Made by a program: the position numbers and the translations under genes. Below the pieces are notes generated by a model. It ran no database searches and had not been told where the DNA came from. It saw only the letters and a program-made list of their open reading frames with translations. From Syntrophobacter fumaroxidans MPOB (lineage in GTDB: Bacteria; Desulfobacterota; Syntrophobacteria; Syntrophobacterales; Syntrophobacteraceae), in contig NC_008554.1 in the NCBI RefSeq assembly GCF_000014965.1, positions 980,001-1,044,000 on the forward strand: DNA of 64,000 nucleotides, given 5' to 3'. The first letter of the stretch is position 1, and every line of letters begins with the position of its first letter. This document shows positions 36,501-43,482 of this stretch, in pieces.

Positions 36501-36963
36501 GCAGATTGTGAGGAACGGGGAGATAGACCGCCTTGCGCGTCGCGAGCCCCGCGTTGAACTCGTCGGGGACCTCCACCGGACACACTCGAGTGCATTCGCC
36601 ACAGCCGTTGCAGCGTTCGGGATCGATCAGCGAAGGCCTGTATCTCAGAGTGGCGACGAACTTGCCCGGTTCTCCCTGGAGCGCCGCCAGTTCGGTTGAG
36701 AGCATGATTTCGATGTTATCGTGGAACAGCCCCTTGCGGAGACAGAACTGGGAACAGGTGTCGCGTTCCGTCATGGGAAGCATCCTGCACATCCCGCAAT
36801 GGTCCGTAGGGAACTGGTGATCGAGTTGCCGCAAGGTTCCCCCAAGGTTCGGGGCCTTGTCGACCAGCAAAACATGGTGCCCCATTTCCGCTAAATCCAA
36901 CGCCGATCGGATGCCGCTGATACCCGCACCTATCACCAGGGCCGAAGCGCCTTTTTGATTCAT
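33544..36963 (-). CDS. Double HdrA flavoprotein with an embedded response-regulator receiver (REC) domain
   Basis: An 1139-residue protein made of two HdrA-like halves. Half one: Rossmann FAD motif (VIGAGISG, 10-17), HdrA Cys pairs (CGMC 56-59, CSQFC 70-74), ferredoxin-type clusters CNGCGECTRVCP and CNHCGACQNACP (118-176), then a REC domain at about 190-308 (D196/D197, phosphoacceptor D240, T268, K290 all present), then the FAD part resuming VEVGAVILATG. Half two: CSCGG (593-597), VGGGISG (731-737) and C-terminal CSLCERCVVACP and CQGCGACSAACP. GGGGGTTTAGACG precedes the ATG. HdrA bifurcates electrons through FAD; a REC inside it is unusual. It sits mid-operon with hdrC and hdrB downstream. 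Confidence 0.92.
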   Translation of the reverse strand: MNQKGASALVIGAGISGIRSALDLAEMGHHVLLVDKAPNLGGTLRQLDHQFPTDHCGMCRMLPMTERDTCSQFCLRKGLFHDNIEIMLSTELAALQGEPGKFVATLRYRPSLIDPERCNGCGECTRVCPVEVPDEFNAGLATRKAVYLPVPHNLPNSYVIDTDACNHCGACQNACPTGAIDLNLEARRSFRILVVDDELVVRDSIKEWLDEAGFAVDMAASGAEAVEMLGRQSYGLLFLDVKMPGMDGVEVLKIAKEMHPELPAVMMTAYATIETAVEAMKVGAKDYIMKPFDIEALTEMAVQTYQATLEVPERRVEVGAVILATGAVPADPRAGANTYEYGTLPDVVTSVEFERLISGTGPTGGQLLRPSDGKPIRRIAWLQCVGSRNLAEGAPHCSSVCCMFSIKEAVLAKQKTDGAVEAMIFYMDMRTFGKDFQQYRDNAEREHGIGFVRSRVHSVEPGGDAGGIRIAFADADGAMHDEPFDLAVLAVGQKPGGGLEELAATVGIELNQAGFCRVQDYSSNRTARDGVFVSGSASSPKDISESVIQANSASLSASLLLHSKGKSLVEISEPEEMFRDVSREPSRLAVAICSCGGAIAEKVDPTSLIADLTQDGYAAHGFTIDRLCTRAGWAQLEEALASTGANRVLIGACMPYVYRRKLRELGKSLKLDPAFMEVTDIHTPVHSQPESSEQGPRSAVYAVLSMAAAKLKGAEPFPRTRDEAVPAALIVGGGISGMTAALSVADHGYKVHLIERNPELGGNLRLLKRFLQEPQPEALLEKTLSAVANHPHITVHTGTRVVHSQGRLGHFVTTVETQDGSGESIEHGVAILSTGGVEFNSEAYLHGRNDAVVTQMEFEDQFHSGKLDASGLGTVVMIQCVESREGSRNYCSRVCCLSALKNAFQLKERNPDTAVYILYRDIMTYGLFEEHYTRARREGVLFVRYETDRKPRVSDENGRLKLVTYDPVLGRELVLEPDLVVLGTGMVPNDSHGLADIFGLETDEHGFLREAEYKWRPVDTMKSGVFLCGTAHSPRTVPESVAMAEAAAQRALGVLRRGRLTSASVTASVRHSLCSLCERCVVACPFHARWYDEEEERIVVDEFVCQGCGACSAACPNGAAILHGFQDRQVHAVLDAALD

Positions 36964-37156
36964 CGTCTAAACCCCCGATGGGTTGTCCCGTATGGATATT
37001 CCGATTCAGGAAACCGAGCCGGCAACATCCGACGGTCGTGCCGGCCTTCAGTTCTTCCTTGCACCGCGAGCCGCCCCCCAACGGGACGACGCGCCGAAAA
37101 CCCCTCTCTCCTCCGCATCGCCGCCGCGGCAGGGCAGGGGAGCCGTGGTCGATTCT

Positions 37157-38296
37157 TTATTCCTTGCCCCCGGTGACCTCGGGAAATTCCCGCTCGCGAA
37201 ACACCGAAAGGGGAGGCTCGTCTTCAATACCGGCCCCGGCGTTGTATTGGAACGCACGCTGCGTGTAATGCGCCACGGTCCGGAACAGCTCCATGACCGG
37301 CACGTTGTTGGGGCAGGCGTTGGAGCATTGGCCACAGCCGATGCAGGCGGTGCTCATGTGCGCCAGCCGCGTCAGGTGGAAAAAGACGGTGTCCGTGGGC
37401 ATCTTGATGACACCCTTGCGTTTGGCCCAGCGGAGGTATTGTTCGGGCTCGTGGTCAAAAACATCCGTCAGGAATACGCACTCACGGCAGTAACAGACCG
37501 GGCAAGCCACGCGGCAGTTGTAACAGTTCACGCAGTTGCTCAGATAGCTCATCAGCTTCTCGATATCGGCCGTCGCGTCGCTCGTTTCCTGGAACATCCG
37601 ATCGCGGTAGGCCGTCCGCGCTGCGATCACTGCGGCGACGGCTTCGTCCCTGGAAGCCGGCAGGGTTGCTTCGGGAAGCTTCATTTTCTCCAGGACTTCT
37701 TCCCCCCGCGGTGTGTTGGCCTTGACCACCATCGAGTCGAACACGTCCATGCCGAAGGTGCAGACCATCAGGTCGGCGTTCTCTGCCACGGGGTATTCGC
37801 ACGCCTTGCAGGCAGGGGAGAGGCCGACGCCGTCGGCTTCGGCCTGCCCGGGCAAATCCGCGTGGAACTTCAAGGTCGATTCGATCCCCCTGGACCCGGC
37901 ATAGCCGGCGTAATCGGTATTTCCAAACGCTCCCGAGCAGTCGGCGCCGATGAGCAGGACTTCATCGAGGCTTCCCTGCTTGAGTTTCACCAGTTCGACG
38001 AAAGCGCGGATTTCACAGGGTCGCAATACCGCCGCGACCAATCCGCCCGTCGGTTTCCGGGTGAGCCTCGCGAGCAGTCGTGCCGCATTCATGGGGAATG
38101 CGGGCGCGAACGGATCCGCTTCTCCGAGCTTTTCGGGATCGGTAACGAGGGTCGGCATCACCGCGCTTTTCGCGGCGAGATGCTGCGGCACCAGAACGGC
38201 GCCGACCTGGCCCGTCGCCAACAACGCTTTCAGAAATTCCTGGAAGGAGAGAACCGGATTGCGATCCTTCACCGATATTTTTGCTGCCCTGGCCAT
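37157..38296 (-). CDS. FrhB/FdhB-like iron-sulfur flavoprotein (coenzyme F420 hydrogenase/dehydrogenase beta-like)
   Basis: A 379-residue protein related to FrhB/FdhB-type subunits that pass electrons between a flavin and iron-sulfur clusters. The N-terminal part (VGAVLVPQHL, AVLRPCEIRAFVELVKLKQG) fits the FrhB N-terminal domain. Cys-rich regions follow: CNCYNCRVACPVCYCREC near residues 270-290 (seen as CVNCYNCRVACPVC) and CIGCGQCSNACPNNVPVMELF near 330-345. TTGGAGAAAAACG precedes the ATG. Its place between mvhD and HdrA-REC suggests it feeds or accepts electrons for the Hdr complex, for example from a formate- or NAD(P)H-linked enzyme. Confidence 0.82.
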   Translation of the reverse strand: MARAAKISVKDRNPVLSFQEFLKALLATGQVGAVLVPQHLAAKSAVMPTLVTDPEKLGEADPFAPAFPMNAARLLARLTRKPTGGLVAAVLRPCEIRAFVELVKLKQGSLDEVLLIGADCSGAFGNTDYAGYAGSRGIESTLKFHADLPGQAEADGVGLSPACKACEYPVAENADLMVCTFGMDVFDSMVVKANTPRGEEVLEKMKLPEATLPASRDEAVAAVIAARTAYRDRMFQETSDATADIEKLMSYLSNCVNCYNCRVACPVCYCRECVFLTDVFDHEPEQYLRWAKRKGVIKMPTDTVFFHLTRLAHMSTACIGCGQCSNACPNNVPVMELFRTVAHYTQRAFQYNAGAGIEDEPPLSVFREREFPEVTGGKE

Positions 38297-38332
38297 CGTT
38301 TTTCTCCAACTTGTGCTGTTCTGTTGAACCGC

Positions 38333-38755
38333 TCACAGAATCATCTTTTGTCTCAGATCGTTGAGACCCAGCTGTTTGATTTCGGCAACGAGCTCTTTGA
38401 CGGTGTTGGCGAAATCAATGCCCTCGCTTGCCCCGATCCAGGTCATCTTGAGCCTGCGCTCGTCTATTCCGAACCGGGGCAGGATCTCCTTCAGGAGCCT
38501 GACCCTGCGCCGGGCCTTCAGATTCCCGTTGATGTAATGGCAGTCGCCCGGGTGGCAACCGCTGATGAGCACTGCGTCGGCGCCTTCGAGAAGGGCCTTG
38601 ATGACGTACTTCGTATCGATCATCCCGGTGCACATCATTCTGATCATGCGCACGTTCGGAGGCTGAACCAGCCTCGAAGTGCCCGCCAGGTCGGCGGCCG
38701 TGTAAGTGCACCAGTTACACACGAAGGCGATGATCGTCGGTTCACGGTCTCCCAT
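38333..38755 (-). CDS. mvhD: Methyl-viologen-reducing hydrogenase iron-sulfur subunit delta-like protein (MvhD/FlpD)
   Basis: A 140-residue MvhD-type [2Fe-2S] protein, the link between hydrogenase or formate dehydrogenase and HdrA. Conserved Cys motifs: FVCNWCTYTAADLAG, RMMCTGMIDTKY and ISGCHPGDCHYINGN. AAGGAGGAAGAAA precedes the ATG. It lies 52 bases after the HdrA-GltD gene and 36 bases before the FrhB-like gene. No hydrogenase large subunit is encoded here, so the electron donor partner lies elsewhere or is the GltD-like module of the neighbouring HdrA. Confidence 0.94.
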   Translation of the reverse strand: MGDREPTIIAFVCNWCTYTAADLAGTSRLVQPPNVRMIRMMCTGMIDTKYVIKALLEGADAVLISGCHPGDCHYINGNLKARRRVRLLKEILPRFGIDERRLKMTWIGASEGIDFANTVKELVAEIKQLGLNDLRQKMIL

Positions 38756-38807
38756 TTTCTTCCTCCTTGATATGCAACGCAGCCGACAGCGACCCCGTCA
38801 TCGGGGT

Positions 38808-41800
38808 TCATACGGCGCTGTCGAGCAACCCTTCGATTTCCGCGAACAGCTGCTTGGCCGAAAAGTGCCTGACCCGGGCGGCCCCGCTCGGGCAAAAACC
38901 GGCACAGCTTCCGCAACCTTTACACAATGCCTCGTTCACCACGGAAACCCCCCGACGTTCGTCGAATTCGATGGCCGAGTACGGGCAGAGCTTGATGCAA
39001 CCCTGGCAACCCGCGCAGATGTCCGGGTCGATAAAGGACACGGTGGGCGAAATCTGGACTTTGCCCCGCGTGCTGAGAGCAAGTGCCTGGGCCGCCGCCC
39101 CCGAGGCGTGAGACACGGTGTCTGGAATATCTTTCGGCCCCTGGCAGGCTCCCGCCAGAAAGACCCCGTCCGTGGGCGTGGTCATCGGTCCCAGCTTGGG
39201 ATGCTCTTCCAGGAAGAAACCGTCCCCGCCCTGGTTGATTCCGAAGACGCGGGCCACTTCCGGGGCTTCCGCCCGCGCTTCCATCGCGGAGCACAAGATG
39301 ACCATATCAACGGGAACCCGCAGCATGCGCCCGCTGAGAGTATCTTCGGCAACGATCACCAGTTTGCCCTGTTCGAGAGGCGATTCGGCTTGATCGGTTA
39401 TCTCGGCCGGCCTGCCGCGAATGAAGGTGACCTTCTCTTCCTGGAGCCGCCGATAGAACTCTTCGTAACCCTTCCCGAAGCAACGCATGTCGATATAGAA
39501 ATTGTAGACCCTGGTGTCGTGTCCGGCCTTTTCCTTGATGAGATGACCGTACTTGAGGGCGTACATGCAACAAACCCTGGAGCAATATTCGTGATGATTC
39601 ACATCCCGGCTGCCCACGCAGTGGATGATTCCCACGCTTTCGGGCTTGCCGCCGTTTTTCATCAGGATTTGCCCTCCGGTCGGCCCCACCGCGTTGTTGA
39701 GCCGTTCGAACTCCAGCCCGGTATAGACCTCATCGAAGCGCCCATAGCCGTATTGTTTGAGCGGGGAGGGATCCATCACGTCGAAACCGGTGGCAACGAT
39801 GATCGAACCCACCTTGAGATCGATAATCTCTTCGACCGCCCCATGGTCTATCGCGCTTCGCTCGCAGGCGCGCACGCACTCCATGCATTCCGAACAGACC
39901 CCGCAGTTGAGGCACCGTTCGGTCTCGCGGGCGATGTCGCCGTCCGCCAGACCGATAGCGGCTTCTTCAAAATCGAGACGGCTTTGCTCGAAACTCCTGT
40001 GGTGCAAGGAAGCCCTGGGTACCTGCGGGGTCCCCTCGGGAATTTCCCGCCAATCACCGCCGTCGGCTCCCGTCTTCTCCGGTTCGATCCCCGCAAGACC
40101 TTCGATCCCCTCGGTCACATACCGGTGCATGGCTTCGGCGGCACGGCGACCCGCCGCAACCGCCTCGATGACCGTCGCGGGGCCGACAACGGCGTCGCCG
40201 CCGGCAAACACATCCGGTATGGAGGTCTGCATGGAACTGCGATCGACCACGATGGTGCCGCGACGGCTGAGATTCAAATCGCCCGCGCCACAGGTTTCCG
40301 CTTCGGGTTCCTGCCCGATTGCGGAGATTACGGCATCGCAGGGGATGACGAATTCGGAGCCCTTTACCGGCACCGGACGTCTTCTGCCGCTCTGATCGGG
40401 TTCTCCCAGTTCGGTCCGGATCACCTCGAACCCGGTCACCTTGTTTGCCTCGCCGCGGATGCCCACCGGAGCCGTGAGGTAGTTGATCTTGACTCCTTCC
40501 TCGAGAGCGGCATCGATCTCTTCGGCATAAGCCGGCATCTCCTCCCTGGTGCGCCGGTATACGATGGTCACCTCCTCGCATCCGAGGCGCAGGGCAACCC
40601 GGCTCGCATCGATGGCCACGTTGCCCCCGCCGACGATCACGATCCGGCGACCCGGCAGCGACTTTTCGCCGAGGTTGACCTCTCTCAGGAACTCCAGGGC
40701 ATCGACGACTCCCTGATACGAGTCCTCCCCCGGTACGTTGAGCTTCAAGCTCCGGTGCGCCCCGATCCCCAGGAAAATAACCCGGTAGCCATCGTTCCGA
40801 AGATCGTCGAGGGAGAAATCACGCCCCAGCTTTTTCCCCGTTTCCGCTTTGACGCCGAGGCGAAGAAGGTAGCCGATCTCCTTGTCCAGAACGTCCTGGG
40901 GCAGCCTGTAATCCGGGATGCCGACCCGAAGCATGCCTCCCAGCAAGGGGAGAGCTTCGAATATCGTCACCTGGTAGCCCTTCAGACGGAGAAAATAGGC
41001 CGCACTGAGACCCGCCGGTCCGGAACCGATCACCGCCGCCTTCTCGGGCCGTTCCTCGATATGGGGAAGGGGCAGATCCTCGAGATTCACCTGATCCGCG
41101 GCGTATCGTTTCAAATCCCTGATGGCAAGCGGGGTATCGACTGCGGCTCGACGGCACATGGATTCGCAGGGGTGTGGACACACCCGGCCCAGCACTCCCG
41201 GGAGCGGCAGCCGCTCCATGATCAATTGCACCGCTTCCCGGTATTTCCCTTTGCCGATGAGTTGGATGTACCCCTGCACATTGATCCCGGCGGGGCAGGC
41301 GATTCGGCACGGAGCCTGCTCCTTTTTGTCGATGACGAAGGTGATCGGCACGGCCTGTGGGAAATTGCGGTAAACCGCCTTGCGCAGGCTCAACGCCTCG
41401 TCGAAGGCATTGGGTACCGATACCGGGCAGGCCTCGGCGCACAACCCGCAACCCGTGCACCGTTCCTCGATGACGTACCGCGGCTTGCGCCGCACCTTGA
41501 CCGAATAGTTCCCCACGAAGCCGCTCACCTCCACGACTTCACTGTAGGAGAACAGCTTGATTTTCGGGCTTTGACTCACCGCCACCGTCTTGGGCGTGGA
41601 AATGCATGCCGCGCAATCGAGGGTCGGGAAGGTCTTGTCGAATTGCACCATGTGCCCCCCGATGGACGGTTCCTTCTCCACGAGGTACACTTGACGGTCC
41701 GCCTTGGCAATATCGAGCGAGGCCTGGATGCCCGCAATTCCCGCACCGATGACGAGGACGTCGGGATGAACGCTCACCTCCCGCGCCCACAGCTTTTCAT

Positions 41801-42188
41801 GATGGTTGACCCGGTTGACTGCGGCGGCGGCGAGAGTCTTGGCTTTTTCGGTCGCCTTTGCGGGGTCTTCGGTCACCCAGGAACAGTGCTCGCGGATACA
41901 TGCCATCTGAAAATAATACGGGTTCAGCTTGGCACGCTCGCAGGCGGACTGAAAGGTCTTTTCGTGGAGTCGGGGCGAGCACGATGCCACCACCACGCGG
42001 TTGAGGTTGAGCTCCCGGATGTCCTTCTGGATCATTTCCTGACCGGGATCCGAACACATGAACTTGTAGCTTCTCGCGACCACAACATTCTTGAGTGTCC
42101 GGACGAAAGCGGCAACCTCGTCGACGGCCACTTTGCCGGCGATATTCGTTCCGCAATGGCAAACGTAAAAGCCGATTCTTCTCTGCAT
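38808..42188 (-). CDS. HdrA fused to a GltD/NfnB-like NAD(P)H-oxidoreductase module
   Basis: An 1126-residue HdrA with a large insert. HdrA part one: IGFYVCHCGTNIAGK (5-19), VIGAGIAG (146-153), DCAACISTPK (191-200), cluster CTGCGLCAEACP (244-255). Then at about 285-780 a GltD/NfnB-like module: CRIACPAGINVQGYI, CPHPCESMCRR, FAD motif IGSGPAGLSAAYFL, NAD(P) motif VGGGNVAIDASRVALRLG, FAGGDAVVGPATVIEAVAAG and Cys block CLNCGVCSECMECVRACE. HdrA resumes at VGSIIVATGFD and ends with CAGCQGCIKLCP and CKGCGSCAGFCP. AAAAGGACTAAAG precedes the ATG. It probably lets HdrA exchange electrons with NAD(P)H; this role is inferred. Confidence 0.93.
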   Translation of the reverse strand: MQRRIGFYVCHCGTNIAGKVAVDEVAAFVRTLKNVVVARSYKFMCSDPGQEMIQKDIRELNLNRVVVASCSPRLHEKTFQSACERAKLNPYYFQMACIREHCSWVTEDPAKATEKAKTLAAAAVNRVNHHEKLWAREVSVHPDVLVIGAGIAGIQASLDIAKADRQVYLVEKEPSIGGHMVQFDKTFPTLDCAACISTPKTVAVSQSPKIKLFSYSEVVEVSGFVGNYSVKVRRKPRYVIEERCTGCGLCAEACPVSVPNAFDEALSLRKAVYRNFPQAVPITFVIDKKEQAPCRIACPAGINVQGYIQLIGKGKYREAVQLIMERLPLPGVLGRVCPHPCESMCRRAAVDTPLAIRDLKRYAADQVNLEDLPLPHIEERPEKAAVIGSGPAGLSAAYFLRLKGYQVTIFEALPLLGGMLRVGIPDYRLPQDVLDKEIGYLLRLGVKAETGKKLGRDFSLDDLRNDGYRVIFLGIGAHRSLKLNVPGEDSYQGVVDALEFLREVNLGEKSLPGRRIVIVGGGNVAIDASRVALRLGCEEVTIVYRRTREEMPAYAEEIDAALEEGVKINYLTAPVGIRGEANKVTGFEVIRTELGEPDQSGRRRPVPVKGSEFVIPCDAVISAIGQEPEAETCGAGDLNLSRRGTIVVDRSSMQTSIPDVFAGGDAVVGPATVIEAVAAGRRAAEAMHRYVTEGIEGLAGIEPEKTGADGGDWREIPEGTPQVPRASLHHRSFEQSRLDFEEAAIGLADGDIARETERCLNCGVCSECMECVRACERSAIDHGAVEEIIDLKVGSIIVATGFDVMDPSPLKQYGYGRFDEVYTGLEFERLNNAVGPTGGQILMKNGGKPESVGIIHCVGSRDVNHHEYCSRVCCMYALKYGHLIKEKAGHDTRVYNFYIDMRCFGKGYEEFYRRLQEEKVTFIRGRPAEITDQAESPLEQGKLVIVAEDTLSGRMLRVPVDMVILCSAMEARAEAPEVARVFGINQGGDGFFLEEHPKLGPMTTPTDGVFLAGACQGPKDIPDTVSHASGAAAQALALSTRGKVQISPTVSFIDPDICAGCQGCIKLCPYSAIEFDERRGVSVVNEALCKGCGSCAGFCPSGAARVRHFSAKQLFAEIEGLLDSAV

Positions 42189-42219
42189 CTTTAGTCCTTT
42201 TCTCGAAGCGCAGGCGGCC

Positions 42220-42426
42220 TCATTCGTCCGTTTCCTTCCGCCCGTTGTATTGAGGCCACGCTTCCCGCATGGCCCTGTCGAACGAACACGCGAGGCAGTT
42301 GTAGGCGCCGTCGCACAACTTGAAGTTCACCACCCCCGCTTTCATCCATACGCATAGCTTCTCACCGTCCAAGGGAAAATCCTGCGAACGGCCGCTTTTC
42401 GGTCTGGGGATGCGCTTCTTGCTCAT
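42220..42426 (-). CDS. Small Cys-rich protein at head of Hdr operon
   Basis: A 68-residue protein. Its core is KLCVWMKAGVVNFKLCD followed by YNCLACSFDRAMRE, a compact motif with four Cys (C-x13-C-x6-C-x2-C) that I remember seeing near GcvH-like proteins of related bacteria but cannot name. The ATG at 42426 gives a normal basic start (MSKKRIPRPK); an ATG at 42483 would add 19 residues. It is the first gene after the sigma-54 promoter and 30 bases ahead of HdrA-GltD, so it belongs to the operon; a metal or redox accessory role is possible. Confidence 0.65.
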   Translation of the reverse strand: MSKKRIPRPKSGRSQDFPLDGEKLCVWMKAGVVNFKLCDGAYNCLACSFDRAMREAWPQYNGRKETDE

Positions 42427-43482
42427 CTCGGCTCTGACAATTCCGGTTCCATGGTGTTTTCGCGCAACAAATCCTCGTTGCATTGCACCGGTCGCTCCTG
42501 CTGGGGGCCATCTTCTTCCGGAGGCTCCGATCAGCCGGAGCGCCGGGAGCGGACAGCACTTACATGAATGTCGAGATTCACCGATCCTTGGCTGAGACTG
42601 AACACCGGAAGATGATCGCGGCAGCGTCGGGTTCTCTCGTTGACTTATGCTTCAGCACCCAGACCATAAGCAAACTGCGTGCCATGACTGGCCAAGCCCG
42701 CCCGTCATGGCCCTGAGGCAGGGCACGGAACTGCAATGTGTACGATTTCTAGACAACAAACGGCCGGAGAATCGCGTCCGCGATCCGTCTCGATGACTTT
42801 CGCCAAACCGGCTTCCCGCTCTCCCCGCGGCTGTGAGGGGTAAAGCGTCGAAATGGGCGCGCAGAGACGGTCCCACGGGTGCAGTGTAGATTTTTTATCG
42901 AGGGTGTTGAATTTTTATACAAATCAGGAGTGCCTGCCGCTCTGTCGGGTGCAGGCAGGCAGGACGGGACAGAAAGTGGAATCTCGATAAAATGATGAAT
43001 CATTGCTGTGGATTCCTTATGTTTATGATGGACAATTGGAACGGGGCTCGTATGATAGCCAAGTCGATTGCGTTCGAGAGATGCGCTCGACCGAAACGGG
43101 AAAATTCTTCGGTGCGCGGATTGCCTCGAACATCCGACAACTGGTATCGAAAACCGAGTTGAGCATTTCCGACGCTGCGGCCGAATTGAAATCCTCCTTC
43201 GTCGATTCTCCCCGTACCATGTTCCGGAGCGCGTATCGGTGCGATTCGTTGCGGCTTTCCGCCCTCCGATGGCCCGCGCCTGTGTCCTTGCGTCAGTCGA
43301 ACGGCGGCACCGCGTCTTTTTCCACGCGGCCGCAGCGGATATCATGATGGTACGCCATTGAGCGAACCGGCGCCGGAACCGGTGCGTGTTCCGGAAAAGA
43401 CGAGTCGGCAGGCAGGATCACCCGGGTGGGAATGTGCGCCGTTGTTTGAATGGAGATCTTCGGAAGGATGGCCGGGAACGGG
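42427..43482. promoter_or_regulatory. Divergent regulatory region between Hdr operon and kinase/regulator operon
   Basis: About 1 kb without a convincing gene. It contains the sigma-54 promoter at 42670-42684, an inverted repeat (GCCATGAC 42681-42688 with GTCATGGC 42704-42711), and a TGCCTGC/GCAGGCA hairpin near 42931-42957 in AT-rich surroundings. No certain promoter for the plus-strand kinase operon was seen. Confidence 0.5.
42669..42684 (-). promoter_or_regulatory. Sigma-54 (-24/-12) promoter of the Hdr operon
   Basis: The minus strand reads TGGCACGCAGTTTGCT, a full match to the sigma-54 consensus TGGCACG-N4-TTGCW. The start site would be about 12 bases on, near 42658, leaving a leader of about 230 bases to the small Cys-rich gene. 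An NtrC-type activator gene is encoded in the divergent operon. Confidence 0.85.

Noticed and set aside
33544-42188. In-frame UGA selenocysteine in HdrA proteins, known from relatives
   Set aside because: Both HdrA frames are uninterrupted and their Cys positions are coded as Cys, so no selenocysteine is needed.
38706-42194. A 1162-residue open frame on the plus strand, opposite the HdrA-GltD gene
   Set aside because: It is the antisense shadow of a high-GC gene: no motifs, Arg/Pro/His-rich composition, and the minus strand has a continuous family match.
42749-43345. A 198-residue minus-strand frame in the divergent regulatory region
   Set aside because: Arg-rich low-complexity sequence with no family motif; it overlaps the hairpins in the control region.
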